Positions 32,190 through 43,894 of a stretch of 64,000 nt of DNA are shown in pieces. The notes under the pieces were generated by a model. The model searched no databases and was not told where the DNA came from. It saw only the letters and a program-made list of their open reading frames with translations. The stretch covers positions 12,013,501 to 12,077,500 of the forward strand of contig NC_085131.1 in the NCBI RefSeq assembly GCF_030269925.1, in the 5' to 3' direction. This DNA is from Bombyx mori (Eukaryota; Arthropoda; Insecta; Lepidoptera; Bombycidae). The position numbers and the translations under genes are program-made. Numbering within the stretch: the stretch's first letter is position 1; each line of letters opens with the position of its first letter.

Positions 32190-32500
32190 CAAACTGTAAA
32201 GCCTTGTTCGGACTAGGTGAGTATTTTAGTCGAGTACCGAGTAATTTAGTGGCTAAACTACTCGCTACTGCACAGAAATCGTTCGGATTACGGTCCAGTA
32301 GAGTACACAAGTGAGTGGTGTTTTGCAAGATGAACAGGCTGCAACGCTATAGAGTGAATAAACTGATTAAGCTAATCGTAATGGCTATTTTAGAAGAGGT
32401 GGATGAGGAAATATTTGTGATTAAGAAAAATAAGTTATGGGTGCGAAAACGGATCGATAGAAGAGATAAACTAAAGAGATAATTTGTAGTTGATATAACC
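32190..32500 (+). mobile_element. PIF/Harbinger-like element, 5' fragment
   Basis: The presumed left end is TAA (target-like) followed by 'agccttgttcggactagg', in the style of insect Harbinger termini, then a short ORF with a Harbinger-type N-terminus. No matching right end is found within 600 bp, so it is truncated. Confidence 0.45.
32330..32482 (+). pseudogene. Harbinger transposase-like N-terminal fragment
   Basis: A 50-residue frame from an ATG. Residues 32-47 read KKNKLWVRKRIDRRDK. Harbinger/HARBI1-type transposases have an N-terminal 'K.R.WWVR.WI.RR...G' motif before the DDE domain; the Trp, Arg and RR(D) positions agree. A stop follows at once and no catalytic domain is seen. This is motif-based and could be coincidental, but its place after a Harbinger-like terminus supports it. 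Confidence 0.5.
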
Positions 32501-33045
32501 CGGTCTATAGATAGCGGACTTCGACAAAACCACCGACGCTTCTTCAACTACTGTTCCCACTTCGCAGATTGCCTATTCAGACGACGCCCGATTCCTTATT
32601 ATCCTACTGTATGAGGATTCATTACCTCTTTTATCAGTGTTTTTATATTCTTTTTGACACGCCATCTCTGTCGGGCGTCGCGTGAATTGGAATAATTTAT
32701 CTATGAGATTTCCCAAAGGGCCGCGCTCAAGACAAACGGAATAAAGGCATTTCTTTTACGAGATAAAATAAAAGAGATGTTAAACATAACGCGTCGCTTT
32801 TGAACTTGTTTCGCGTCTGTTTGGTATTGAGCAGCGCTCTGCTCGTATACTGCTTATGTACATAATATTATATTGATTTCTCGTCACTATACATGAGTAT
32901 GTAAATCGGTTTATGTTTGTTTCGATTTATTAGTTAGAAGTCGATTTTACGGCCACAAAATTATGGAAGGTGAAGCCTGTTGCATACGTTTATAAACAAC
33001 ATTTAAGAATTTGCGTAATCATTACCTACATATTTAGTCTATTTC
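32500..33045. other. no recognisable feature
   Basis: Unassigned AT-rich sequence. Confidence 0.4.
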
Positions 33046-33049
33046 TGCT

Positions 33050-33312
33050 GTGAAAAATGCCCCGTCACCGTCCTCGTCGAACCCGTCGCTTGCGACGAAG
33101 GGCTCGACGAGTGAATTAACCCATAGACACAGCCCAGTGAGTTTCTCGCCGGATCTACTCAATGGGTCGCGTTTCCGATACGCTGGTAGTTTCTGCGAAG
33201 CAGTTGTTATTGCCAGGGCCAGTGTTAGAAAATTCGGTTTGAGCCCCGTGAGATCACTGAGACACGTCAAGGAGAACTGAAATAGCCTCTCAAGGCTAAA
33301 AAAAAGAAAAAG
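33050..33312 (+). mobile_element. LINE-C 3' end with short coding remnant
   Basis: It starts in the coding C-terminus ('gtcgcttgcgacgaagggct') and runs through 'acagcccagtgagtttctcg' to 'gctaaaaaaaagaaaaag'. A good plus-strand copy of the family. Confidence 0.8.
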
Positions 33313-33399
33313 AAAATTAAAAATAAAGAACAAAGAAGGCCCTCATTGTTTTTTAATGTGACAGCCGTTATAGTGATTTTCTTAAATTATACACGAAGG

Positions 33400-33550
33400 C
33401 TAGTTCACTTCCTAATTGATGTTAATCAGTTCCTTCTCCTTCAGTAATGCTATTCATGTGCGAGGGTCATGGCCACCTCAATCTACGAGTTTAGTCCTCA
33501 TGATGTTCTGCCATCTAGCCCTATCTTCGACCAGCCCGAGAGCATCTGCT
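33400..33550 (-). pseudogene. LINE C-terminal remnant (RTE-like)
   Basis: The minus-strand translation includes 'ADALGLVEDRARWQNIMRTK', like the 'A.DR..WR..V' end of several LINE polyproteins, followed by a 'GGHDP' block. Short and truncated; clade uncertain. Confidence 0.45.
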
Positions 33551-35030
33551 AAGCAGCTAGTAGAGTATTAAATCTACTCTCTCTGTCGACTTTTTGATAC
33601 GTCATAGCACTGTGGATATAACCCGAAAGGTAACTCGATATTGAAAGTAAATTCACAACAAATACTTTCATAGTTTTCGTAAGAGATTTATTTAGATCGA
33701 ATAGAGACGAAAACGACACTGACCACTCGTCCAACGAGGCCACCATTTATCTTTTCGACCATAAATACGCTACAAAGACTACTCCTGTACTCAATGGGTA
33801 CTAATCTCGTACGAAATTGAATGCCGTCTATTTACGAAAATCGGGTTAAAAAAGGTATTGAACCGAAATAAAATTCAGAGATCGTATTTTGCGGTTAAAC
33901 GTCTTCGAGAATCAGCTTTGGTTCGAACGAATACGGTCCAAAATTGATGGGAAAATGTTTCGGCAGCGAAATTGGCTTGGCTAAAGATGCTTGCGACCTA
34001 TCCTACAATTGATAGCAAACATGAGTTGCTTTTAAACATCTCTCGTTCAAATAGTCTGTTTGGATTACAACAAGCGAATATTTTTAAGCTATTTGACTAG
34101 TCAGTGCTGTTAGTTTCAAACATGGGCATTGTAATGTTTGACAATTAGAGAATGTGTTCTTTTCTTCTGCTCTGTGGCTTCTTTTTTGAGCAGAGTGGTT
34201 TCGACGAGTTAGCTTCTGGGTCTGATATATTTTTCTTCAGAGCGTCTCGTCTTCTGATTAATGGTATTACGAGTATACCTATATATGAGTCGACTATTAT
34301 CAAAGCCGGCAATCTGACTTTTGGACAATGATTGGTAAATCAGAAAAACGAATTATTGACTTTGCATTCCATTGGCAGTCACAAAACTCTTCGGAACGAC
34401 ATCTTAGATAAATAACAGGTTAACTATTAACCTTTATTTAATGCAGGTTTTGAATCGTATTCTTTGAAGGAGACGATTATATTCAAGTCAATCTGTATTG
34501 ACATATCAATAATTTTTTTTTGTCCAAATGCACAGATTGCCACCTTTGATAATAGACGACTCATATATTTTATATGTTGGGAGTGCGAAAGGACACCAAT
34601 TCATCGGTTAGGGAAACGCTTACGCAATTTTGTTTCGCTTTTTGGTTTTACCATTAACTAATGTCGAAATTATCGACATAAATCAATGAAATCTTAAGAT
34701 TCAAATTTGGAATTATTTTTATTTATTTTTTAATTTTCTTAATAAATCTGAGAAAAATTGTTTCTAAATTAAAAAAAAAGGAGATCGACTAAAAAGGTCC
34801 ATACGCACATGACGACAATAACTTTGGATACCAGCTCTTTGATGAACTGGTTTAAAATGTTTGGGGTGGTAGGTGGCATTGTGAATTGATTTATATTTCT
34901 GGACTGATTCATAGTTTCTTTTGGGCTATGCTCGCATACTTTACAACGTGAAACACACCTTAAGGCTTGAGGTTTGTGTTTCAATTCTATAATAATGACG
35001 CAAAACATAATTTCAGTGGTAGTCATTCGC
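33551..35030. other. no recognisable feature
   Basis: About 1.5 kb, AT-rich. No gene or repeat identified; the frames present are short and unsupported. Confidence 0.45.
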
Positions 35031-35034
35031 GAGC

Positions 35035-35165
35035 ACAAAGTAGGTACGTATTTCATTAGAAAATCCAACGGTACTCGTCTGTTAGATTTTAAGACTGGCA
35101 TAGTTGAATCACTTGATACGATCATACTAGGCGTCTTATCATTTAGGTCACTACAACATTTCGAT
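35035..35165 (-). mobile_element. SINE-A head remnant
   Basis: 'aggtacgtatttcattagaa', 'ggcgtcttatcatttaggtc' match the body start and A-box side of the SINE in reverse, with the B-box region degraded. Confidence 0.6.
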
Positions 35166-35169
35166 ATAT

Positions 35170-35860
35170 TGCCTTTAAGTTAATTGATAGTAAAACTACA
35201 AATGGTCGAATCCGTATTCAAACCATGTTTTGTTCAAGTTAAACGGGTATTAAGCTTATTTATTATTATTTACTGTGGCTGCAATATAATTTTTCTTAAA
35301 GAATTTAATGGAGAAATTGGCTACCGTTATGAACCATTGATTTTACAGCCATATTCCAATCTACTTAATAGTCCACTTTGCGAAGTCTGATCGGAGAACT
35401 TTTGTACAAAAATCATTTAAATTAAAATCGATTTTAATTAGTTGCAAAGTGGACGGGCTTAAAGTGGCCTGAGTAAACTTTGGGCGAATAAAAATAGCGT
35501 TTACAGTTAACGACACGATTTCCTCCACAATATATTATATGTATTTTAAAACGAATGTAATATCGTATGGTTTAAAGACAGCTTCGTTTTACGGTCGATA
35601 TAAAACCTCGTAGTTTATAGTTGGGTAAGTTGCGAAATTTCTCGAAACGGCGAAGCATTAAATATGTTATGGGTGTTTCTACAAAAATAAGTTAACGTGT
35701 CGTTACCAGGGATTAGTAAGAATTGGCCAAACTATTTAAGTAAAAACTGAATAGTAATTAAATAGATTTGTTTGTTGTTTACGTGTTACAAACCTAAGAC
35801 GCCGTTGATACATAGAAGCATACGGAATATCATGCAAGAGTTTACTTATTAACAGAAACT
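35170..35860. other. no recognisable feature
   Basis: AT-rich. A 68-codon frame (35184-35390) has no signature. Confidence 0.4.
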
Positions 35861-36262
35861 AGAGGTCCCGCAGTAGTCGAAATTCGACTATAATTAATTG
35901 GAATTGTAAGTTTGTACACTATTATGATTGTACTTTATACTTCTATAATCACAAATTTCGCCAAGACTACACTATAAAAAATATTAACAAAGACAAACAA
36001 TATTTAATCTCAATTTGACAACAGACGCCAAGAACAAAAGTTTGACAATAAATGGTATGCATGCGTGTGTGCGTCGAATACATGGTATGTAGTGTGTAAT
36101 GTTTTCTTTATTGTTTTAATGTATCTTTTAAGCATTATTTTTAAAAAATATTAGCATTGTGCACTCCTTATATATAGGTGTGGAAAATTTCATACTCCTC
36201 CGTCCGCGCAATTTTCGTAAAAAGGGATACAAAGTTTTTGCTTCACGTTTTAATATATAGAT
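35861..36262 (+). repeat. dispersed repeat family H, copy 1
   Basis: About 400 bp, repeated in reverse at 60352-60773. Shared blocks: 'cgaaattcgactataattaa', 'acaaatttcgccaagactac', 'ctccgtccgcgcaattttcg', 'aaagggatacaaagttttt'. AT-rich and non-coding; ends of the 'actagaggtcccgc' / 'cgttttaatatatag' kind suggest a non-autonomous transposon. Confidence 0.75.
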
Positions 36263-37979
36263 AAGAACGAACTACTTATGTATGCCTGTATACCAAGCAT
36301 ACCATTTGTGCTAGTATATTCCAAATACGAATTGGAATTCAAAGAAGTTAGCTTGAAGAAATAAGCAAAGAAAAGAAAGTTGGTAAACGATTAGTTAATA
36401 CCCACGCACGACGTTATTATGTGCGGTATTTTCGGCTAACGTATCGACTAAAAATAGGTCGTTAGTTGTGAACGAACCTTCCGATGTGAATTCATTGGAG
36501 TTTGTTTACCGACTGGGTTTCAGTGAAAATTATAAGAAGCTAGAGTTTGTTGGGTATTTCATTACGGCCGCTGTCGTTGGGCTTCCGGTTTGGAGTTAAG
36601 TAACACTGGAATATTTTTTCAAAGTTTGAAATATAATTCCGATATAAATTTTCAGAAAAGGGTATGTTTAAAATAATTCTGGGAAATAAGCATGATTTGA
36701 AATGATAGTTTGATATTCTTATTTCGAAATCCTATTATGTACGCACGAATGTATAAATTTCTATTCTCCCTAGTTCCTGAAAAAGTTTTACTAAAAACGT
36801 TATTATGTGCGTCCACTTGTGTCTATGTAGTTTCTATTTTGAAACTAAAACGCTAGTCTCATAGTGAACTGGGACGGAAAATGTACTCCTTGAATCAGTT
36901 AAGAACTTGAGTTTGTGCTCTTTACAATTTGTCTTTACTTTGGCTCACATATCCGCATTTTCGGACAGAGTATTTGTCTCAATGCCCCATTTTGCGCGGC
37001 ATTCAATACGATTTCTCCAGACTATGGTAACATCTCACTGGAACGTGGATTTTTCTGCCAAAAAAGTCAATAAAAGAAATAGTTACAAGAATTACAAATT
37101 TAAAATTCGCATATGTACGTATTAATATAACTGTCTGCAAACTCTAATAGAAATGTAACACGTTTAATTCGGAAAACTCGATTCGTGTGTATGACATACA
37201 AAATTGAGTCCCAAAACTAATTTCGAGTTGAGCATGTACCGTCCGAATCAGCCTGGAATCCTGCCTCGTTAAAACTTACATACGAATGACGGGGTACTGG
37301 AGTGTGCAAGAAATAAGATCGGTAATCTAGTTTGCTTGGAGACTTTATCGTTTCCGAACTTATTTAGGGGATGAGATGGTGAATATTTAACGGGACTACG
37401 TCGTCTTCACCTTTTTTGTCCTGTTCGGATGTTGTTCCGACGGGACGAGCCCTTAAATCACTAATGATGTTTCGATATTGTTCAACTCACACACAATCAC
37501 CCACAGTCCCTTGGAAAGGAGGAATAGCTATGTACGGTAGGTACCTACCTATGTATGCTATCACTAGTAAAAAATTAGGCTCACGCGCTGCCTATTTTTA
37601 TAAAATAACATAATATTCGTAATGGTTCTGTTTTGGTAGGTAATGTCTGTGAAATGTTTTTCTATTTATTAATTCAATTCTGCAGACTTTTACCAAAGCT
37701 TACAGGGTTTTTCTGTCTGAATTCACTTTCTTCAGGGATCTTTTGTTTGGGATGTTATTTATTATGTCGTCGTTTTGGGCAATCTGTTGAGGAATATACA
37801 TAATTCCTCAATATCTGACGACTATGCGAGTCGGGGATCTCCAGTTTTTGTCTGAATTTTGATAGAATTTTCTTTTTCGATTCTTCGTAAGATAGGACCA
37901 CGGCACCGCAGTCACATCTGTGGCTTTGATCTTATTTGATTTTGCCACAGTTTTAGATTTTGGATGCCCTTAATAATCC
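36263..37979. other. no recognisable feature
   Basis: About 1.7 kb without recognisable genes or repeats. The frames at 36907-37125 and 37416-37613 are unsupported. Confidence 0.45.
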
Positions 37980-38150
37980 GCTCATCATCATCATCGTTAA
38001 CAACCTATTTCAGTTTACTGTTGGACATGGGCTCTCACTCTCCCAAGGTACGCCATGCGGCCCGATCTTGGGCTTCCGCGGTCTCCATTTCAGAACCTCT
38101 GGATGTCTGGTGGATGAGTCGCTCTCCTCGCGAAATCATATGATTTGTAT
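37980..38150 (-). mobile_element. RTE-type LINE 3' end with (ATC)n tail
   Basis: 'catcatcatcatcgttaaca' then 'actgttggacatgggctctc' and 'catgcggcccgatcttgggc'. The (GAT)n tail on the minus strand and 'ggacatgggct' next to it are typical of lepidopteran RTE 3' ends. Confidence 0.65.
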
Positions 38151-38334
38151 GGAGCTCTCCATAGAAATAGAAAGTTTGGCAATAATCCGCTAATTTTATG
38201 TTATCCATTGGATCTAATTAGACATTAATCTTGAAAAACGATCTGGTTTTCGCAAATTGAGCTCCAGTTTAGTTTTCTACATCTTGCTCGGAATTTTCAA
38301 AGAATTTTCACTTTAATGTCAGCTTTTCCCCCCC

Positions 38335-38515
38335 TACGTATTTGCTGTTAGCCTAAAAGACTATTCTAGCTACGCCCGGATGGGTAGGTTAGCTCACGGG
38401 CTCAACCTGACAGAATTTGCTAAAACTAGCCCTAGCAAGAGCAGTGCTTCGCAGAATCTACCATCGGATCAGAATCGCGACCCACTGAGAAGACCCGGCG
38501 AGAAACTCATGGTCA
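38335..38515 (-). mobile_element. LINE-C 3' end
   Basis: 'gttagcctaaaagactattc' through 'gcagaatctaccatcggatc' to 'agacccggcgagaaactca'. Diverged. Confidence 0.7.
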
Positions 38516-39262
38516 GTGTTCATAGCGAACAGTAATTAAGTCTTGATTATTTGAACAGTCATGTATGTTAAATTTAATTCAGTACTGTAACTTTGAATAG
38601 CATTGGCTTCAAAATCGTTCGGACTCATCCGATACTTCAATTTTGAACTCAGTGAGTTTAGTCGTTCCAGTACTACATATAGATCCACGTAAACACGGGA
38701 ACGTAAACGCGCGTCGTAGACATGTCTTGTCAGAATACTACCGAGAATACTTCCCGACAGGCGGATAGATGAGAAAATGTTCTGGTTCCGCTAACGGCCG
38801 CGAGACTTTTCCTTTTACGTTTGGTTAGAAGGGGGACGCACATAGAACCGACGCCGCGATGGCATTCATAGCAGCGAATGTCGTATGCAAAATCTAATGG
38901 TTCTGGAAATGAACGTCTAGGTCGCATTGCGGGCCCGCTACCACAGTCTGCTTACTTTACTGATTTTTTTTATTGGTGATACGGGTTGGATACGAAAATG
39001 GCAGTGCTATATACAAAGACCCTTTTCAATTTTTCATTGATATGTCGTGGCATCTTCACAAGGAAGGAGCGTTCACTCAGAGCCTCATTTCGGGAAAATT
39101 GTAATGCCTATCTATGAACTCAATGGCTCCATAAAATGTCAAACTCTAGGATAAAAGAAAAAATAAAACGAATAGAACAAACACCAAAAAATCCTTGAAT
39201 TGGTTTAATGGCAATCTCTATAGATTCGGTCTTCCGACCAATTATATCTGACAATATAAAGT
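38516..39262. other. no recognisable feature
   Basis: Unassigned. A 65-codon minus frame at 38730-38927 has no signature. Confidence 0.4.
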
Positions 39263-39263
39263 C

Positions 39264-39587
39264 TTTTTTTTTTTTTTTTTTTTTATTGCCTTTGTAGGCA
39301 GACGGGCATACGGCCCACCTGATGGTGAGTGGTTACCGTCGCCCATGGACTTCAGCAATGCCAGGGGCAGAGCCAAGCCGCTGCCTACCGCTTAATACTC
39401 TCCACAAGCCTCGTTTGAAGAAGGACATGTCATAGCGCTCGGGAAACACCGCGGAGGGGAGCTCATTCCATAGCCGGATGGTACGTGGCAAAAAAGATCT
39501 CTGGAAACGCACTGTGGATGACCGCAGTGGCTCCAGGTAGTATGGATGAACTCTACTCCGGTGGCGGGCGGTGCGATGGTAAAAACA
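39264..39587 (-). mobile_element. LINE-B (CR1-like) 3' end, 5'-truncated
   Basis: Poly(T) of about 20, then the LINE-B tail and C-terminal ORF in reverse. The frame ends with 'YYLEPLRSSTVRFQRSFLPR', then 'GLWRVLSGRQRLGSAPGIAE', nearly identical to the C-terminus at 56770-57031. It breaks off inside the ORF at 'gcgatggtaaaaac'. Confidence 0.9.
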
Positions 39588-39604
39588 TCTTCTCATAGCG
39601 TTAA

Positions 39605-39846
39605 GAAACGCTAACGTGACGTTTTCTCTAAACTCAAATCATCTACCTTGGAAGCCACTGAAGACTCAGGATTTCAGAAATACTGAACCTCTAGGCAGAT
39701 TCCATGGAGCCAAAAGTATCGGTCGTCCCCAAGTACTAAAATACAGCACTCAAAGGTTCAAAACAGACGATTACTGGGTCGTCACTAATTTTGGTACCAC
39801 CCCTGACTCGCCAACTATTAAATCACAACTAGACGAGCGACTTTAA
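39605..39846 (+). CDS. unassigned small ORF
   Basis: 76 codons from the ATG at 39616 to the stop at 39844-39846. Composition (mixed polar, Trp, His, few low-complexity residues) is more protein-like than most frames here; it includes GRFHGAKSIGRPQVLKYSTQ. I do not recognise a family. It starts right after the LINE-B insertion, so it may be an exon or transposon fragment truncated by that insertion, or chance. Confidence 0.2.
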
Positions 39847-40125
39847 TAAAAACTTCTGACTTTAAGGTTTAATATCGTGATTATCATTTTCAAAAGAATT
39901 ATTTCCAAAATTTCTAATGCTTTACTGCAATGTACAGTATAAATATATTATAAACTTATTGTTATTATGTTGCGTTGTACTTAGAGAGAATTGGTACCCA
40001 GAGAGAATTGAATTTAACTCATGTACCTATATTAAGGTCTGATTATTTGTTTAACTTGGAGAATTTTCATCACGATAATCCGAGAGATAAATAAGCTTAA
40101 TTCATCTTTTCTATTTTATTTATGT

Positions 40126-40350
40126 AGAATAGGGATCCCAGCGCATACAATAAAAGGTACACTTTTCCAAAATCTCTTGTTATAATAATAATTAATAGCT
40201 AACACTTTTATTACATCTTGCTCATTTTAGACCGTCTTCACCATCTTCCTTTTCTCTGTCATTCTCTTTTCCCTTTCTTTCCGTTTTCTCACTCACATCT
40301 TAAAGCTGCATTCCACACTCTTTTCATACGTTCCATTCTTACCAATCCTA
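40126..40350. repeat. dispersed repeat family E, copy 2
   Basis: Second copy of the 18205-18435 repeat, same orientation, with a deletion in the pyrimidine-rich part. Confidence 0.65.
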
Positions 40351-40404
40351 CATTTACGTAAAAATATATAATTTGAATCTGAGTATTTTTATTGGTGTTT
40401 GTTA

Positions 40405-40680
40405 ATTAGGGGCCAAAGAGCGGACGGTTAGCGTGATATGGACATGTGATGCGTAGAGAGAAAATGCAGGTGACTAGGAGATGTATGGAAACGGTAGTGC
40501 AAGGTAGAGAGGGAAGAGATCGATCGAAGAAGACACGGATGGAGTGTGTGAATGACGATATGAGACAGAGAGGAGTGAGTATTGAGATGTCGGCTGATAG
40601 AAGAGAATGGAAGAGAAAAATTAGCTGTGCCGACCCGACCTAGTGGAATAAGGTGGAGAAAAAGAGTTAATTAGAAAAAG
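40405..40680 (+). pseudogene. RTE-like LINE, C-terminal ORF
   Basis: The frame encodes MRREKMQVTRRCMETVVQGR, 'RDRSKKTRMECVNDDMRQRG' and 'EWKRKISCADPT' before a stop. This matches the insect RTE C-terminal layout 'WYGHVMRR......G.R..GRPKKRW.DCV..D......DR..WR....ADP'. Upstream 'gatatggacatgtgatgcgt' fits the GHVMR part in another frame, so a frameshift is present. A different lineage from the copy at 22140. Confidence 0.7.
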
Positions 40681-41100
40681 AGTTAACAAATAACCGTGTG
40701 TGATTGTTTGTTACTTTTGTTCGTGCAATGATAAAAATGTGAGCATATTCACTAACACCGATATATAGACTTATTTTGTCCTTCGTGTTTTCTGTTTTGC
40801 ATTAAAAAAATTATAATTGATAATAATAAAACTCGTCAGTTTATTATTGGCTACTACAAATTGACTGTTTAATAAAATAAAATAAACTGGAGAAGCCTTA
40901 GCTTAGGTAGCGATTTAATTTTAGCTGCGAAGCGATCGTACGTTATGTGATTGGTGGGGCAGCAGTTACAACAATGTATCCAGTGTAGACTGCGACTATA
41001 TATCGGAAGAATTACTTTGATTATACCCTCGAACCTTTACATGGACGTAAAAGAATAAAACTGAATTGTACGCTTGCGAATAATGCGGACAATGGTAATC
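40681..41100. other. no recognisable feature
   Basis: AT-rich and unassigned. Confidence 0.4.
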
Positions 41101-41104
41101 AATG

Positions 41105-41614
41105 GTGCTCTGAGGAATTGTTCGAGATGATACCGTCATCTCGTTTTTACCATACTACTTGGAGCCACTGCGGTCATCCACAGTGCGTTTCCAGAGGTCT
41201 TTTTTGCCACGTACCATCCGGCTATGGAATGAGCTCCCCTCCACGGCGTTTCCCGAGTGCTATAACATGTCTGTGACGGATCTTGAGGGAAAATACTTGC
41301 TATCGATTAATACGACATTTTCTTCCGTATGACCGTGTATTTAGCACATTTACAATATTAACTTACAAAAAACTAAAAACTACAACCGGTTCGCTTCACA
41401 TATTATTTGACAAGTGTTTTTTCTTAAGACCGTGTTGCCAGACTCATTGCACAAAAGTTACGTTCCGTGACAATGTCCTTCTTCAAACGAGGCTTGTGGA
41501 GAGTATTAAGCGGTAGGCAGGGGCTTGTTTTTGCCCTTGGCATTGCTGAAATCCATGGACCCACTCACCATCAGGTGGGCCGTATGCTCGTTTGCCTGCA
41601 AAGGCAATAAAAAA
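41105..41614 (+). mobile_element. LINE-B 3' end, interrupted by a MITE
   Basis: 'tgctctgaggaattgttcga' through 'ctccacggcgtttcccgag' to 'ctgcaaaggcaataaaaaa'. A deletion of about 35 bp removes 'cgcaccgcccgccacc' and its neighbours after 'ttttaccat'. A 201-bp insertion splits it at 41272. The intact counterpart is 56747-57090. Confidence 0.85.
41272..41472. mobile_element. 201-bp MITE with TGT(G/C)ACGGA ends
   Basis: Flanked by ATGTC at 41267-41271 and 41473-41477. The ends are inverted repeats: 'tgtgacggatctt' left and, reversed, 'tgtcacggaacgt' right. LINE-B copies without it read straight through 'acatgtccttcttc', so the boundaries and 5-bp duplication are confirmed by comparison inside this window. 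It has no transposase; its superfamily is not assigned. Confidence 0.8.
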
Positions 41615-41833
41615 TTTATATAACGGCAAATTTAGTAGCTCGTTTGTAATCCACCTGTATAATGCTTCACCCGCAAAACGCCAACATATAATACGTCAGC
41701 CGCCGGCCGCAACATTCTGCCGAAATTAAGGGAATTAATGTTATAATTTTCGTTTCTCGAATAGTTTAGAAATTATAATATTATGAATGCAAGCGAATTT
41801 TGTCTGGTCAACCGTAATCTGTGGGTTAGGTTC

Positions 41834-42080
41834 TTTTTTTTTTATTGCTTAGATGGGTGGACGAGCTCACAGCCCACCTGGTGTTAAGTGGTTACTGGAG
41901 CCCATAGACATCTATGACGTAAATGCGCCACCCACCTTGAGATATAAGTTCTAAGGGTCTCAGTATAGTTACAACGGCTGCCCCACCCTTCAAACCGAAA
42001 CGCATTACTGCTTCACGGCAGAAATAGGCAGGGTGGTGGTACCTATCCGCGCGGACTCACAAGAGGTCCTACCCCCAGTA
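41834..42080 (-). mobile_element. SINE-A, 5'-truncated
   Basis: Poly(T), 'attgcttagatgggtggacg' to 'ggtcctacccccagta'. Close to consensus and therefore relatively young. Confidence 0.9.
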
Positions 42081-42440
42081 ATTCTATTTCATCGTTCTAT
42101 TTTTCTCGTTAGGGGGCTATTCATTATTTAATTTAAGATGCATTTGGCGATTTTCGACCCCCTCCCTGCCTCCATGTAAGGGTACCTACATAATATTTAT
42201 CGAAACCCCCTCAATCTTCTTACGTAAGATTCTATCACGTTTTTCAGAACAATGTTTGATTATTTTTTTCAATTTATTAAAATGAGTACGTGGGAATTAT
42301 TTTTTATAAATTTTTAAATTAATAGGAATGAATCGACATTACATTACAAGAATTTAGAATCTTAATAAACAGAGACAAAGTTAAATATATAAGATTCTGC
42401 ACCAGAAATAGACTTAATTACGAACCTTAACCGTTAATTA
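42081..42440. other. no recognisable feature
   Basis: AT-rich and unassigned. Confidence 0.4.
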
Positions 42441-42444
42441 CAAA

Positions 42445-42535
42445 AATTATAATTTTTGCTCTCATCACTCGATACAAATGCACCGGGCGTCTTATCCTTT
42501 AGGCCATGATGACTTCAAATTTCTCGGAGCACGAG
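42445..42535 (-). mobile_element. SINE-A head remnant
   Basis: 'aatgcaccgggcgtcttatc' and 'ctttaggccatgatgacttc' are the A-box half of the tRNA-like head in reverse. The tail is missing. Confidence 0.65.
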
Positions 42536-42612
42536 AAGGTACCAGAAACATTCAGTTCAAAACATTGAGAGAATTTTTTGGTTCATTTAGAGGCACCAAA
42601 ATATTATAAAAG

Positions 42613-43065
42613 TTTTTTTTTTATTGCTTAGATGGTGGACGAGCTCACAGCCCACCTGGTGTTAAATGGTTACTGAAGCCCCTAGACATCCACACCGTAA
42701 ATGCGCCACCCACCTTGAGATATAAGTTCTAAGGTCTTAAGTAAGTTACAACGGCTGCCCCACCCTTCAAACCGAAACGCATTATTGCTTCACGGCAGAA
42801 ATAGGCAGGGTGGTGGTTGGTACCCACCCGCGCGGACTCACAAGAGGTCCTACCACCAGTAATTACGCAAATTATAATTTTTGCGGGTATCATTTTTATT
42901 ACACGATGTTATTCCTTCATGTTATTCCTTCCAGGAAGTCAATCGTGAACATTTGTTGAGTACGTATTTCATTAGAAAAATTGGTACCCGCCTGCGGGAT
43001 TCGAACACCGGTGCATCGCTCAACACGAATGCACCGGGCGTCTTATCCTTTAGGCCACGACGACT
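42613..43065 (-). mobile_element. SINE-A, full length
   Basis: All three modules are present in reverse: tail (from 'ttattgcttagatggtggac'), body ('aattacgcaaattataattt', 'gaagtcaatcgtgaacattt') and tRNA-like head with B-box 'gggattcgaac' and A-box 'cctttaggcca'. A 16-bp duplication, 'atgttattccttc', lies in the body. The longest SINE copy here. Confidence 0.9.
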
Positions 43066-43254
43066 TCAAAACGTCAAACAGTTAGGAACGTTTTGGATAA
43101 CTGATTAGTAAAATCTAGATTTCGGTCATGTTGGTAATGTAATTGAACTCGGGGCCGCCACCACATTGACCACATAAAACTGATGAGTTGTGAGAGCGTT
43201 TCTCCATATGACCTATCAAAACTATTTATAATTGCAATGTATTCTATTCGTAGA

Positions 43255-43564
43255 TTGCACGGTGAAGGAATAACATCGTGTAATAAAAATCAAACCCGCA
43301 AAATTATTATTTGCGTAATTCCTGGTGGTAGGACCTCTGTAAGTCAGCACGGGCAGGTACCGTCACCCTGCCTATTTCTGCCGTGAAGCAGTAATGCGTT
43401 TCGGTTTGAAGGGTGGGGCAACCGTTATAACTATACTGAGACCTTAAAAATTATATCTCAAGGTGAGTGGTGCATTGACGTTGTAGATGTCTATGGGCTA
43501 CAGTAACCACTTAACACCAGGTGGGCTGTGAGCTCGTCCACCCATCAAGGCAATAGAAAAAAAA
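43255..43564 (+). mobile_element. SINE-A, partial body and tail
   Basis: It starts 'cacggtgaaggaataacatc' and runs to 'aaggcaatagaaaaaaaa'. No head. The 67-codon frame (43183-43386) is a by-product. Confidence 0.85.
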
Positions 43565-43811
43565 TATATATACAAAGAGAATGTCAGCGCTTGAATCAGC
43601 CGAACAAATATTTTATTAAAAAACGTATACTTCAAAATGAAACACAGGTGCGTTTGCATTCCAGTTGTGATCTTCGACTGCAGCGTGAGGAAATACGGAA
43701 ATATTTTTCCATATAACGTGGCGGCCGTATTGCACGTCTTCAGTATAACGGCTTATTGACATCTGTTAGGTTCAGTCGCTATTGGGTAATTTCTTAGTTC
43801 GCTAGTTCTGT

Positions 43812-43892
43812 CGAGTGGTTCGCGATTCCGATCTGATAGTAGATTCTGCGAAGCGCTGTTCTTACTACGGCTAGTGTTAGCGAATTCTTGTG
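43812..43892 (+). mobile_element. LINE-C fragment
   Basis: 'tcgagtggttcgcgattccg' to 'ggctagtgttagcgaattc'. Short, truncated at both ends. Confidence 0.55.
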
Positions 43893-43894
43893 AA

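Noticed and set aside
31971..32328. Cys/Val- and His/Thr-rich proteins
   Set aside because: Translations of the CACG/CA microsatellite.
34769..35125. 118-codon minus-strand gene
   Set aside because: It overlaps a degraded SINE-A head and has no recognisable domain.
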